In this document: positions 12,109 through 25,400 of the stretch, in pieces
How positions within the stretch are numbered: the first letter of the stretch is position 1
Layout of the letters: the number at the start of each line of letters is the position of its first letter
Assembly (NCBI RefSeq): GCF_000003605.2
Contig: NW_003158239.1
Location: 1 to 48,123, forward strand
DNA length: 48,123 bases
Direction of reading: 5' to 3'
DNA from: Saccoglossus kowalevskii
Taxonomy: Eukaryota > Hemichordata > Enteropneusta > Harrimaniidae
Translations under genes and position numbers: made by a program
Notes under the pieces: model-generated
Seen by the model: the letters and a program-made list of their open reading frames with translations, nothing else
Told to the model about the DNA's origin: nothing
The model's database searches: none

Positions 12109-15100
12109 CTGAAAAAAAAAGTATTGTTTTGAGTGAGTATTTTAAAAGTTGAGTGTGTACAAGTATATGGGCTATCAAACGACCGTAACCACCCAAGTCG
12201 CCGAGAATTGGAGCAATCATTATGAACGGGACAAACTTTCATCAAAGGCATGGTCCAAAGTGTAAATGTGACATGATATTGACGAATATTTGTTTTCAAT
12301 AAAACATTTCGGCACAGAGGCATGTATTTTTTTTAAATCATCACAGCGCACTGTGAGTAATAAAAAACAAACACAACAATTATGATTATAGCATCGTATT
12401 GTGGCACTATGCCACATGTCGAGAATTGGCATAGGCGTCGCCTGTAAATCCGGATTTGTGAATGAGATTACAGAGAATCAACATGAAAAGATTCGTGATG
12501 AATTTCACTGAGATGAGATTTCTGAAAATCTGAGCACGAGAGTACATCAAAGACTCTAAATGTCTACATATTTTTTAATTTTCAAGATTCGATAATTAAT
12601 TGGGCCATAATTCACCAGAATTATTACTGATATTACTAATCAGTTTCGACTTAGTACTGTGATATTGCTCTTTCAGTTTTTAAAATCTGACTATATGTTG
12701 TCAGTTGTCATATTATATTTAAATGTGTATTTTTATCACAGTAGAAGCATCAAAACTTGATAATTTATGCCGCGAATATAGTATGTGACAACCTTTTGGC
12801 ACGACCTCTGACCCCTTGCCCACGAAGTCCTATAATGTATGCGGGACATGCAGGGTTAAACACTTACAGATCGACCTGCTGCGTTGTTGTGTAAATTTAT
12901 TCTCGAATGTACATCTGAACGTCCTTTCTCTCTGATATCCAAGAATTTTTGGGCAAACTCTTCTCCAAAGTCCACATTATGACTACATCCGCCCCATTTC
13001 CAATCAACTCCAGGTGGCGCTGTTCTTGACGTTTTATCGCAACCACAATCGGCTGGATGTCTTCCCTCTGCGCATGACCGAGTCACCTGGAAAGCCACCC
13101 CGGCTGATGCGATGGCATGTACAAAGGCTGTTTCTTTGTATCCTTCGAAGATAAGAGAGAGGAAAAAACGTAAATATGAGATACACATATACGAATTAAC
13201 GGACGAATGAATACAACCTTGACACGTCATCATTTCAACGAGAACATTTTTCACATGTGTAGATAAAATATTTTGAGAAAGATGATTTTGGCCGTGACCC
13301 GAAAATATCAACGTCAGCTACAATTTAATTTCATATAATTCACGCATCCCAAAAAATGCTTCTTATAAGATTGGCGTATTCCCGACGTTATGATGTCAAA
13401 GCTTTGATGTTCCAGAAAATCTTCGTCAAAATTCGCTTGGTGTGGCCTTCTTTGGAAGGGGCCGTACCGGGACGTCCTCTTAACGGTCAATTGTAAACTG
13501 CACGCTTGGTAGAGTTCCGGTAATATGCGGGGCCTCCCAGGGAGCTCAGGTCGACTCTGTCCCCCAGTGACGAACGCTTGGCTGAGTTTGCACTCGAGCG
13601 GATCATTTAGGAGGAAACTCACAATCGAACTGTAGGCGCCAGTCATTCCATTTTTATAGGGGTGCCAGAAGAATTCATTATGTTTTATTTGCGCTGTTTT
13701 TTTTTTTTAAGATCGTAAGAATGTTTTATGGTGTTTAAAATGTTCGTGTTCGATTTCATGATTATAGTCGAAATATAGTTCTTTTAAATTGTTATGTATG
13801 GCTTCGCTGTCAATGAATGACTATCATTTTGTTTATTAAGATAGAATATCAAAACCACTGTAACAATATATACACATTTAAATTTCATTTCAGTTCAAAT
13901 TTGCTTCAACCAGAGTTTTTTTTTTAATTTTTCGAAAATCATGTTAATTCGTGAGCGGCACCAATGCACGGAGTCGCCGGGTTCTGTATCTAAGTTTTAC
14001 AAGACATGGTTCGCTGTTGTATACCAATTCCTATTCATGTACACTGTTTTTTGTGTGTAACAAATCTGTTTTTGGATCGTAAATATGGTTTAAATACGTG
14101 AAAATATAGTGTTTTGTTTTGAAAATATCGGTAATTCCAGAAAAGTCGGTCCTGAACCAATTTCAGAGATATGGTAAGTACATTTGTCGTTCTCTACATT
14201 TGATTCCCTATAGTCATCTGCAGTTTGTTTTTGTTGTTCTAAGACCCAAACTAGTCATACAAAACACATACATAGGGTAAACTAGACAAGGCACCACCGC
14301 GGTCAGTGGTGGTGTATAACATTTACGTCACTCGTACGTGTTATCCCCGTGTTTTACGTCTCCAGAGTTTGTTTTTGTATAGTATTGTGTTTTTCGATCC
14401 GAAAATGGCCAGCAATATAAGTGGAATAGCTGGTAAAAAAAAAAACGCAGGAGGAGAACAGCTGAACAACAATATGGTAAAAAGCTGTCTACAGATAGTC
14501 ATAATGAGCTGTTTAAGGGTCCAGTAATTCTCCAAATAGTATACCTTAAAACAAACAAACACACAACTCAAACTCAAGCTTTCGGTAATATTTTGAAAAT
14601 TGACTCCACCGCTAGCCCCTTGGGGTCGAAAGACATACCGCCACCGAAATCACACGCCCACCGAAGAACCACCAAAAATCACACGGCTTCTGGAGAAATA
14701 ATGTAAAGTTTGGGTTGGTGCATGCGTGACTGTGTCGAGGTGGAACGCATTCGTTAACTCCAAGTGGAAGTAACGGCGATTAGCCGATTACCGCTAGTTT
14801 GCAAAATGCATTCACGAGCAAATGCTTGAAATAAAGTGACGAATACAGACACTTCAGTTTGTTCAAGCATACAGAGAAACATGTGACCATGTCCCCCTCA
14901 TTGTTAGCGTGTAACTAATTAGTTAAATTCCATCAATTCTGTACTTGTAAGTTAAAAGTTTAAATTCCAATTTGTGTTACAGTGTATATCTAAGCATCTA
15001 CTCGCATCTAATACGGTGCTTGTTTTTCTTCTGCAAATGTTTGTTGACGACAGATCACAAAGAAAATTGGTCGTAACTGGTCCTGGAGAGCACATGTTGA

Positions 15101-18100
15101 AAACCCACTATAACCAACAAGAGTACATTGTATATCCGTGAAGCATTTTTTGGTTTTGGTTTGACTCTTGTTTCAGACATACCGTCTTCATCACTGTTCG
15201 CGGCGTTAACTTTGTTTTTTTTTGGGGGGGGGGGGTGAACTACCCAGCGTTAAACGCATTATTTTTTATTCTGCAGTCAAATCAGTCGTGAATAAAATAA
15301 CAAACGCAATAGTATGAAAAACGGAACGGACCAACATTGAGTATTGAGTTTTCATTACGCCCTGGAGTCGTGTTCTCGTTTTTCAGTCATACGAATTAAT
15401 TAAAACTTGCCAGAGTATGGCATCATGGTTTTATTTCTTTAAATTCCTGGGAACTGCGATATTATACTTTATTATTTTTTTTTCTTTTCAAAATAATTTT
15501 GACCTACATGTTGAGACAATTATAGTGAATTTATAATGTTTTGGTAAATAATTGTAACACGTCATCATGATATCAAAACAACAAAGCATAAATTATACAG
15601 TATGTTTACGGGGATGTGACTGTACCTGTTTTAGCATTGATGCTTAATAGCCTCGTATTTTGAGAAACAAAAAAAACCCACAGACGACAGCAAAGTGTAT
15701 GAGTTTCGTGGGTTGCACCATGATAATAAAGATTAGGAACGATCGAATTCCAGTCCAATCAACTTGTACGTGTGAAAACACGCCAGTTAATTAGTTAATT
15801 TCCGTTTCGGTGTCCACTAATTTTGCGAAGCACGAAAACAAGTAAATTGAATTTATCGTTTTTAGGGTTACTGCGTCACGAATATATCGGCCGTGCATCT
15901 TTAGCAACGCCACATAAATATCGGGTTATTCGCTCGGTATCGTAACGTTTTTATTATTCACCACCAAGACTCGCAAACAGTAACGGGTTTTAATACAAAA
16001 CAATGTCTCTTACGTCAGCGTGTCGTCATAAGTAGGACGGGGCGTTAGAGGTCAGGCATTATTTATTTACGGCATTCAACTTTCACGTAAGTTCAATTTA
16101 CTGGGTTCTTTTTTTTCCGTGACGTCAAAACGCGGGAACATGATATGATGTCGTCTGCTAAGTCAAATTTATTACTACTGTTCGAGTTGACGGTATGTAT
16201 TTTCCTTTAGTGAGGTTTCATATCACATCATTTGAGCGAAATAACGTCACGGTTCAGTTGTTATTAAATAGATGCATTTGAAAGAATGGCACATTCAGAT
16301 TTATTTTCTTTTTTAGTAGAAACTGGTCGGAGTTTGAAATATCACAGAACCCACTTTTGATCGGAACAGCGCCGATTTTAGTGGTAGCAACAACATTTAA
16401 GGAAGAAGCCTACTCATAAATTAAAAAAAACAGAATTTATTCATTTTGCAATAAATTGTACTCCAAGGTAATACAAGGATATTGACCAAAAAAAGTTGGG
16501 GGTCACCAGCTTTTTTTCGAGAAATTGATGGTTATATTTTAGTGGAAAGTCGTCATTTTGACACTATTATAACGCTTTTACCACAGGTTTCTATGGCAGA
16601 GATATTATGCAATATCTCAAAATTTAACCTGGTGGCATAGGCTGAAAAAATCATATATTGTTAATGATGAAATATTTTTGTTGTTCTGAAAAAATGTTAA
16701 AAATGCAATTTTTCTTTAACATTGTGTTCTATGGAATTGTTCTAAAAATAGCACTGTTCAAGAAATATTAGGACACATTTCTCAAAAAGCTTAACTGTAA
16801 CACACAAAATAATGCTATTTCATTTTACCATGCGACATTAGCTTCATGATTGTACATACTAAACTAATGAACATTGTCATGCGATTTATGACCAATTTTG
16901 TCAAAAACTATGACTAGGCTTCTACTTCAATGTGTCAGTCAGCCAATTTACATTGTTCGGGATTTGCAATGCAGTACAGTAGTACCTTCAACATTAAAAC
17001 ATCTAGTTTAATATCCCAATATCAAGTTTAAAATCTAAATATACTGGTCCCTTGCTCAGAAACGGGTATTAATTATCTATACATATACGTGGTGTATGAC
17101 ATGGCCGTGTAATTGACAGTGACCTGTAATTGTGAATTTGAAACAGTGTATCCGCTACATGTGTATTCGAAAATGAAAAAATCGAACCTATTTAATATTG
17201 AAATAAAATGATCCACATTTGAACTCGAATACCGATACTCGTGGCATATTGGGAACCTATGGCTGGTCGACATCAAGGTGTTGGTTGTTGGGGGGTGGGG
17301 GGGTATTGGAAATTGAATTTTTTTAAATTGAACTTAATAACATATATGGAAAATGCTGTCAGATCAATCGACTTGTTTCACTTTTTCCACCAATGAGTGT
17401 AAAAATATTCGTACTTTATTTATTACGAAAAATATGTTTTGGTGTGCTGACCAACTCAGAAAGGAAATCTTTGTCGTACAGCGGGCAAAATTTGTCCACA
17501 TACACATGCACGTCTCCGGACAGTTTGCTCCTTTTTTCAATTGAATTTACAAAGGACACCGTACATTTGTAATCGTTGATATGCCGTAATATGTACACAA
17601 TTAATGTTCTTTCTTATAATGAATTGGTTTTCCTCTGACTTATACTTGACATATGGCGTTGGCATAGCAGCAGCCGCACTTCTGCTCTATATTTCGAACG
17701 GTGTCGTATCTAACAAATGTCGGAGCACAATTTCGCTGACTTGCAAATTTACTTCACCCATCTGCTCTCTCCACTATCCAGGGAACCCCTCCCCCAGATA
17801 TCATAAAAATCTAGAATTACATTTGTTTTATTGACCAGACACATTTGTTGCCATAGCGACCGATTAAAAAGGCACGGGAGGATTCTTGTGACAACTTGCA
17901 TAATCTGCGCTCACTGAGAACACGTGAGTTATGGATGTGTGTTTATGTGCACGATGAGTTTTTACAACTCGCTGTCCCCGGAAATGTCACCAGGCTTAGA
18001 GCTACAAAGAACACTAACCACCAATCCACTTACATATATACACATAGCACTGAGCATCCCAACGTTAAAGAAAGACGGTGTTCGTAGAATGCTGGCTTAA

Positions 18101-21100
18101 GAGAGGTGGTGCAAAATGTTAACATATCGTAAAATCAGGCAGGGTAAGAATTAACCCAATCACCCCACGCCTTGGCGGGTGCATTCCTATTAAAATTATA
18201 CAGAGGGTGCCGACCACATGATATATCTTCGATATAATTCCAAAGAATGTGATTCATACCAAAGACGGGTGCTATTTTGGAGTTTTCAGATTTTTTGATA
18301 ATTCTTGGACTAATCGATGTAATCTAAGGCCTAAATAAATCGATTTTCACTATTCTTCAAATCAGGCCTTATGCTTCGAACCCGAGTGATAGACATTCGA
18401 GACATTTTTCGGGTGGCCACCCTGCAAAGCAGCGCATAGCATACGATGAAAAGTACCACGACAAACAAAAGAAATATCCATCACCAGTGGAATTATGAAC
18501 GCTTACAGATAAAGCAAACTTACAAAGCCGATGACATGTTCTACTAGGGCCTCTACAGCCTACACAGGCAATTATGCCAGTCGGTTTTATCGCCGGTAGC
18601 GATGCTGTGATGATGAGTCTGACCTTTGACATCTCATCCCAGTTGATCAAAAGTTAAATTCTCCAGATGTTAGTGTTTGCAAAAACATTTAATCACGTGA
18701 CAATGTGTTTTACAAAACAAGGTTTTTGCATTTAGTCGATAATTTTTTCGATGTGTTCGTAATTGTGAAAAGATGCTAGTCTGTAATGCAATTATATAAA
18801 GGTGACGATACGTGTATCAATGAGTACTTGCAATTATTTATCAAAGATAACACCATCATAATGACGTCACGTTTGTTTTCGACAACAACGCCGTGAGAGT
18901 CAAATGTTTCAAAGGTTTTATTGACTACGCATCGGCCTAGTTTTTCGCTACACTCCCATGGGCATACTTCTTCCGCAAACCCTTAATATATGGAATTGTG
19001 TGGGGGGGGGGGGTGTGAAAAAGTGTGGAAATCAACATTCATTATAGACATGGTATAGATACAATCATCAAAACGCGTTGTTCAAGCCATCAAATTTAAC
19101 GGGGAAATGCTGATATCTTACGTTAAAGCACTTAAAAGGGTGCAAATTTTCGCAAAATTTATTCATTATTCATTTTCGTACTGACTTGTAAAAAGTAGGA
19201 TTCTGGCGGTAGGGCAGTACATCGCAGTCAATGTATTTATGTGTGTGTTGCAGAATCGTACTTGTTTAATGTATTCGGAACATTCAAATTAAAATCGAAT
19301 ACTACTTAAATACGTATACATGGATTTCTATTGCACTATTTAGTATTTATTAAATCAAATATAGTTCTGTATTTATTAAAGTAAATTAGTAACCAACAAC
19401 ATTAAACTACATGTAATGTGCACAGGAAGTGGCAAATGATTTATGTACACCAATAATAATGGCATTTATGTATATTTCAAGTCATGACATTATTTAGTAT
19501 TTCACAATAAATGTCGATTGTGGGAAAATAAATACTCGTTATTCTACCACAGCAAGACTTGGTTTGCGCCGCCATCCTTGGTAAATGCTATCCAGTAGCG
19601 GTTTTAAAAGTATCGTTAAGTTTGCTGTTTCATGAAAGTCATTGGAATTTGTTTATATTTTGCGAATAGATTGCTTATTGCCATGAAGGTCATATGTGCA
19701 GAAACAATTGGGGTCACGGGCCAAATTAGGGATAACCGTGGCATTACTTTACGTGAAGTTAAAGTTTTGTTTTGTTTGACGTGTCAAGTAATACATGTAC
19801 TGTCATATACGCAACAGTTATGATTTTCGCAAGATATTCACATCAGAAGTTTCTTGGTAATATTCGAATATCCCGAGCAGTTCCGTGGATTCGGTAGTGA
19901 TTGAATTTTTAGCATCCTAAAGTGTCATCTAGGATTCTCTGTTCGACGATTGTGAAAAAAATATTATACTGAACCAATGCTCGATGTGATGCATTTTCCA
20001 GTAAAACTAGTCTAAGATATGAGACGGACTGTTGAGTTGTTTCTTGTACCATTAGGTTTCTTTTTTTGGGTTGTATAGAACAACTATTTTATTTAAGTTA
20101 CCACTGCGTCCGAGTGAACTTCCAACTTCGAGTATTGTGCGCTTCTAGTCATAACGCGCATCAGTGCATTCGAACAGCAATGCATGACGGGAGTTTTGTT
20201 TTTGTAGTGAAAAAGATAAATAAACGCAGCAACACTGTAATAATGCTGTAACTTTCAGATTTGATTTTTTACCAAGTTACTAAAAATTGATAGGGCTTCT
20301 AACTACGTTTCTCCGACAAAACAACGAATACCGCTTTACAGCGTTCTATTCTACGGAGTTGATGTAGTGAGTTCGGAGCACGATGATTCAAGTACGTGAT
20401 ATGGTCAGAGTATGTGTGGGTGGGATGACCAGGGTTGAGATGAGAACTTGAAGCCATGTTGTTTACAATACGTTAATACGAAGTGGCGTGCACGGAGCAA
20501 TATGCCGTATGTTTATTTTGTTATCCGGGTCATATTATTACGTCACACGAGCTCCCATAATTCATTCCGGTGCTTACGTGTTGAAACGCAACTTAGAAAA
20601 GATAAGCGTCATTGTAATATCTCTGCAAAGCTTAATGCGGGTTACAGGACAACTTCAGCCACTCTCAAATCTCAAGGTCTTGACCATAAAAAAATGTAAC
20701 AACATTTAAATCTTTTAAAATGCCAATCAATCCGTGGGAACGAGGACCACCGTATAGTATAATAGCCGCGTATTTTTTTTTAGAGTCTGCGCAGTTCGAA
20801 CTTGTTCAAAATAGTTTCACGGTAATTCACGTTCACATTCTTACGGTACTTTCGCCGCTGACGGATAAATAAAAGAATTGCGCCTGGCTTAATTTGCGCG
20901 TTGACATATGGTAGAGAAATGTACATAGTCTAGATATCCAGTAATTTGGTCTCGACACTTTGAGACATAACGTGAGCCCTACATAAAAACGAATTGCCGA
21001 CATAGGCTATCAAACACGGTGCCCAGAACTAATAAATAACGTTATCGTACTAAAGTGTCGAATATGAGAACTGTGATGTGATTGAGTTTGGCTAAACATC

Positions 21101-22250
21101 AGCACTGTGCCGATAAAGAACAAAACCATTGAGGTTTATTATTCTACGGATTTCAGTTCTTTCTCGCTGGTTCCTATATTGTTATCGCTGACTCTACGTA
21201 CGGATCTAACCACTTTACGTATATCGGTATTTTACTCTAGGTGGATACGTGTCCCGGACACGTGATCTGATGAAATGTTTTAACAACTTAACAACAGGGT
21301 TTCTGGGCAGGAATCGTGATTATCACAGTATTTCGTGATTTTTTAGATTTGGAAGCAAAGCGGGACTAGTTTTAACGTAATAATATGTATGCTCGCCCAA
21401 TGGTCAACGGGTCACATGGTGACTCCTTGTCGTGGATATTAATATATGTATGTAGTGGATATTTATGCCAATGTCCAGTTTTATGTTTCTAGAAATATAT
21501 CCGAACGACCCACTGCATACAATATTATGATAACAACCATTTTTCACTCTCTATCTCAACCCGAGCGTTATTGATGTTTGCCGATACATTGACTAACGAA
21601 ATTGTTTCTAGTATTTGTTATCAATACTAACATTACACTTTCCCAGGCTGATAGCAATAAATGTAAAAAAATAAAATGAAAGCTTACCCTTTCCCATAAT
21701 AGGGTTCACAAATGGATTTTGCTTTTTTTCCTCCAGCGAAGTACAGTCCCATCGCCGATCCCTCATTTGGTAGGAGCATTCGTGGACGGCAACCATCATT
21801 CCTTGGATAGCGCTGGCTACCAGACCCGGTGTACGCATGCATATCCTGTGCTGCTTCCTACGAAACCCCGGTACCATGCCGCACACCGTATTTGCGTCCA
21901 ATTCAGCGTATTTCACTTGCGGTGTTGGAGTCTGCATCGTCATCACGGGATTACCGTAACCCCTAAGAGAGAGAAAAAAAAAGAAAATTGCATTCGCTAC
22001 AGCTGCTGTAACTCACCCACGAAAAAACGTGCACTAAGCAGGCTTCTGCAACTTTGCTCTCAAATAAACTACGCTCGTCACATGGCCTACACATGGTGAA
22101 ACACTTAAAACATTTACAAACGCGTTACAGCCAAGTTGTAAGATGTGGCAGACAAGCGACGTGACATACAGCACCGTTTAAAGAAAAGATAAATTGGGTG
22201 TACCTCTGTAAGGGCAAACAGAACAGCAACGAGATGGCTATTAAGAACAT
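11647..22250 (-). CDS. Wnt10: Wnt10 ligand, complete four-exon gene
   Basis: Secreted, lipid-modified Wnt ligand for Frizzled/LRP receptors. My model joins 22250-22204, 21962-21688, 13142-12868 and 12108-11647, giving 352 aa; intron phases are 2, 1 and 0 and every junction has GT/AG. Residues 1-16 are a hydrophobic signal peptide; 24 cysteines follow in the Wnt order. Assignment to Wnt10 rests on ANTVC near the mature N terminus, SAIQG, the run ending DFCEP, CDSMCCGRGYNI and the C-terminal WVNECK, all matching the Wnt10 class rather than Wnt6 or Wnt4. The long insertion of vertebrate WNT10 between CGCD and WxWGGC is absent. The start is the first ATG after an in-frame TAA. Possible poly(A) signals (ATTAAA at 11023-11018, AATAAA at 10739-10734) are weak candidates. 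Odd features: CHGPSASC lipidation motif and WDCT in place of WNCT. Its neighbour Wnt6 is divergently oriented. Confidence 0.93.
12109..12867 (-). other. Wnt10 intron 3 (759 bp, phase 0)
   Basis: Bounded by GTAAGTG at 12867 and a T-rich acceptor at 12109-12120. Nothing else recognised inside; open frames at 12020-12432 are unremarkable. Confidence 0.88.
12868..13142 (-). CDS. Wnt10: Wnt10 exon 3 (central Wnt domain)
   Basis: Residues 109-199, with Gly108 split across the junction. It contains ETAFVHAIASAGV, RSC, DCGCD, WKWGGC, the FGEEF block, FLDIRE and NLHNNAAGR, in the standard Wnt order. The acceptor is TCTCTCTTATCTTCGAAG and the donor TCT|GTAAGTG, a strong site, leaving phase 0. Length is 275 bp, identical to the matching Wnt6 exon, which confirms both boundaries. 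Between CGCD and WxWGGC there are only 11 residues, so the long loop found here in vertebrate WNT10A is missing. Confidence 0.95.
13143..21687 (-). other. Wnt10 intron 2 (about 8.5 kb, phase 1)
   Basis: The long intron between the N-terminal and central Wnt exons. It holds a TIR element at 16399-16928, an X-box-like motif at 17847-17860 and three poly-G tracts on the plus strand (15224-15235, 17290-17303, 19002-19013). I recognise no other exon; open frames inside it, such as 13314-13646, 14341-14577 and 18369-18650, match no family I know. Wnt6 also has its largest complete intron at this position. Confidence 0.85.
16399..16928. mobile_element. TIR element copy 2, uninterrupted, in Wnt10 intron 2
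   Basis: Begins AAGGAAGAAGCCTACTCAT and ends with ATGACTAGGCTTCTACTTC; it is the inverse of 5568-6530 without that copy's 410-bp insertion, about 530 bp long. Several short indels separate the copies. No coding capacity. It marks the ancestral state of the element and dates the retroposon as a later insertion in copy 1. Confidence 0.85.
21688..21962 (-). CDS. Wnt10: Wnt10 exon 2 (N-terminal Wnt domain)
   Basis: Residues 17-107. The acceptor is a pyrimidine tract ending CTCTCTCTTAG; the donor is G|GTAAGC, leaving phase 1. The exon carries LDANTVC, the second conserved cysteine (RIC), SAIQG, HEC and RRWDC, which align to the N-terminal alpha-helical part of Wnt proteins and most closely to Wnt10 (SAIQG, HEC, RDxRW). 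Two departures from the family: Met instead of Phe in the usual QFR block (QMR), and Asp88 where the usual WNC(T/S) sequon has Asn, removing a conserved N-glycosylation site. Length 275 bp. Confidence 0.95.
21963..22203 (-). other. Wnt10 intron 1 (241 bp, phase 2)
   Basis: Inferred from the donor GTACAC at 22203 and the pyrimidine-rich acceptor CTCTCTCTTAG ending at 21963. A short purine run on the plus strand (21968-21985) is the acceptor tract seen from the other side. No other structure seen. Confidence 0.8.
22204..22250 (-). CDS. Wnt10: Wnt10 exon 1 (signal peptide)
   Basis: Encodes MFLIAISLLFCLPLQ plus two bases of an Arg codon. The peptide is a short signal sequence with a hydrophobic core and no basic n-region. 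An in-frame TAA lies four codons before the ATG, so this is the first possible start in frame. The donor reads AG|GTACAC, a moderate match, and leaves phase 2; exon 2 begins with a single G that completes AGG (Arg16). Wnt6 exon 1 also ends in phase 2, which supports the join. The exon is too short to be found as an open reading frame by length. A transcript would confirm the junction. Confidence 0.82.
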
Positions 22251-22417
22251 TCCGAACAGTCAGTTATGTAGTTTCCAGTACGTTATGCGTATGAAGACCT
22301 GTTTTTTCTCACTGGCTACTCCACTGGGCGAGTCAGTGTGTCACTCGACACTAGGCAAAGTTTACTAGTTCTGCCAGAGATGCGTGCGCTTTTGTCAATC
22401 GTCAAAGTGCCGCCTGA

Positions 22418-22425
22418 ATTTTATA
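22418..22425 (-). promoter_or_regulatory. Probable Wnt10 TATA box
   Basis: On the minus strand the sequence reads GAGGTATAAAATTCAGGC, a consensus TATA box, 168 bp upstream of the Wnt10 ATG. By the usual 25-30 bp spacing, transcription would start near 22390-22397 and give a 5' leader of about 145 bp. A CTTTGAC stretch, weakly like a TCF/LEF site, follows at about 22408-22402. The start site itself is inferred. Confidence 0.6.
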
Positions 22426-25400
22426 CCTCGCATCTTTAAGTGCTCTTGGCCATCATGACGTTAAGGGTGAATCAGTGACCACAGGGGCTGGTGTTACTTC
22501 CCGTCAATCTCGTTACGACCCAAATCAACACAAGCTCTACGTCATAGCCGAACGGAAACGGTCGGACTTTTAACGAGATTTTGATCAGGGGTTCTTTTTG
22601 CGATCACCGCTACTCCCAAGTCATCCAATAGCACTTTATCCCTCGTACCGAAACGAACATCGTATGGCAGCGATTGGAAGACCAATGAAAAGGTAAACAG
22701 GAAAGTGAGCTTTCCGTTTTGCGTGTTTTACCTACATCAGCTAACTTAAGTTGAAGTTCTCCAAAATAGATAAGATCTTTTCGGTGCCTTACAAGAAGGA
22801 TGAGTGTGTTCCCACTTTTGAGGAAGTGTGACGACGTTCATTATAGTGACTCCTTGTCGTTGGCCTTGGTGACGCCGTGTCAGCTGTTCGTGTTTCAAAC
22901 GTCATACTTTCGAATTCCACTTCAAAATTTGTAACGTTGTGACGTATTCTTCCGATCAAATTTTTATAACGAAATATAAAATCAAAAAACACTATTTTTA
23001 TATGAAAATGTGATTTTTCTAACAAATCGGGTTAGGGGAAGGAAAATTCAAATGCGCAGCGCAGATGTACGTGCGCAGATGTTGATACATATGGGAATGC
23101 GCATGACACAATATATTAGAAAAGATTAACTCGCGGTATTGTACTTATTGGTCACCAAACAGAATTGCTCTATGTTTTGCAAAAACACATAAATATCTAT
23201 GAGCAAAAATATAAATATTTTTTAATAGATTCCAAATTATTGCTAATTTGTGTTTTGTTCTTATTTTGAAGGGAACATCTGTAATTATAAATATTGTATT
23301 TTTTTTTGTTTCTATGAAAATAGTTGAACATGATACCAGTTATAAAGTCGATATAATTTTTTCATGTTATTGTTATTATTAATTGTTTTTTATTATGTTA
23401 TTATTGTCGTTAATAAATGAGTCGATTGCAAAACGGACGAGCACCACGTGACCCACTGGTAGGAGACACAGTGTACCGTACAGACAACAAACATATAACC
23501 ACAAGTGAACCACTAGACTCATAGACGTTTTAAAACTTGTGCCTACGAGCTGTATCTCACAATATCCCTATTAATCGTGCCGTTTCCATGGTTTCCAAAA
23601 CAATTAAATCTCTTTACGAGGCATACCCGTGGAGGAAAGGGCGTTACGGTCTACAAACGCTCATATGCAAAGTGCTGTGATACCACAAGTCTCAAAAGCA
23701 GAAGAAGACAAACAACATTGTCCGGGCTCATTTCCGTAGCTTATTTTTTTTTTAGATTTCTCGTGGAGTTATTGCCAAGCAAAAGTTCTTGTGCACTTGT
23801 TTGGTATAACAACTATCATGTGAATAATCTTTGCCGGGTGAATACTAGTTGTTTGATTTTTTTCAAAGTCTCGAAACAGGATAAGAATTCTATCTTATAA
23901 GGATTAGAAGCGTATTCAGACAGTATTTGAGTGAATATCAAAAGATGGGTGAATTAAGCTGAATAGTCAAAGTGATTCGTCACGCAAACTTGAAGAAAAC
24001 AAAACGCGACTCAAAAGAAAAACTATATAATTTTTATATGTGTAACCTGTTAAGATAAAACGAAAAAAACATTGAAAAGAAAGTAGAAAGGTGTCTCTTT
24101 GCAAGAACAAAATATGGCATGAACAAAACATACGCATGTTGTTTTTAAGTAGTATTTGGCAAATTTGCACCATTGCTGCTTGCACTGTGCTTTTTGTGTT
24201 TTCGTTTACTGTTGTTAAAAAGTAAATTTATTTAAAATATATCTTTCACGAGAACCCAATAAACAGTGAACGACAAAATCCGCATGTTATTGTTTAATAA
24301 TAATGTTTAAATGACGTCACTGTTTATGTGCCAAACTGTTCGTATTTGTAAAAAACGAAAAAAAAAACGCCTAAACTTAAAGTTACATTTCCAAGTTGTA
24401 TTATATGCAGAATAACTCTCACTGACCATTGTAATCACTATGAACAATTATAAAATTAATATTATTTTGGCAACAAATTATGAAATATTAGAACACTGAA
24501 GCTATCCTGTACAGAGTGGTATGGCGTGTAATAAACAACTCAAGCATGATTTTTTTTCATTGTTGTAATCACTCAAGACTACTATAGTATAGTAAATAAA
24601 TTTCAGGATTTTGTTGGATGAGATTTCCCATGAAATCCGAAGTTGTTATGTTGCTTACCGTGACATGGGTCAGTGGGAAAAGTTGAAATGCAACTTTGAA
24701 ATTTCAAGATACACGAGTAATACGTGTTAACCATTCAGACTAATCACGTGAGAACGTGGTGTATGCCCATACGATCTCGGGATAATACAGCGCCAAAAGT
24801 GTCGTGGTCCTAACACGATGTCTTGGCTACCGTAATGCGTGAACAGCGCTGACCGGACACCTGCATACCGTGGAATATCACAGTCAACGAAAAATGGTCT
24901 AATAATTGAAAAACACCATACTAGTATAACTTTGGTAGATCTAGGGGTTTACGACCCCGGCAATATTATAGGGGCGTGTCACAAGTACTAGCGAATGTCT
25001 TCATGTTTGTCATTAGTTTTGTATGGCTGCCTACGTTTTCCGATTTTAAAAATTTGAGCTTTTTGTTGATTTTCAATGACTTTTCATTGTGAATGGTGAA
25101 TGTGGACGACTTTCGAAACTGAAGATGAAAAAAATCCCTTTCGAGACTCAGTGATTCAAAAATTGTTTCCAAGTAGTTGGTAATACATATATTCATATAC
25201 TAGTGCCATCCTAATAAAAGGCCTCTTGCCAGTGACGCTAAAACCAACTGAAAACAAGGAAAATATTTTCTCGGGTGCGTGTGCCTGAGATTATACCGGC
25301 TCGTGCATACTAATTAAATTTTTCTTCACGCAACTGCAACTTCTCTAGTTCTCTCAGTTTTCAAATCAACAGTTTATCTACAGTTTATCCCTAGGGTTAT

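Noticed and set aside
21719-22099. 126-codon plus-strand frame opposite Wnt10 exon 2
   Set aside because: Antisense shadow of a conserved exon; no family resemblance.
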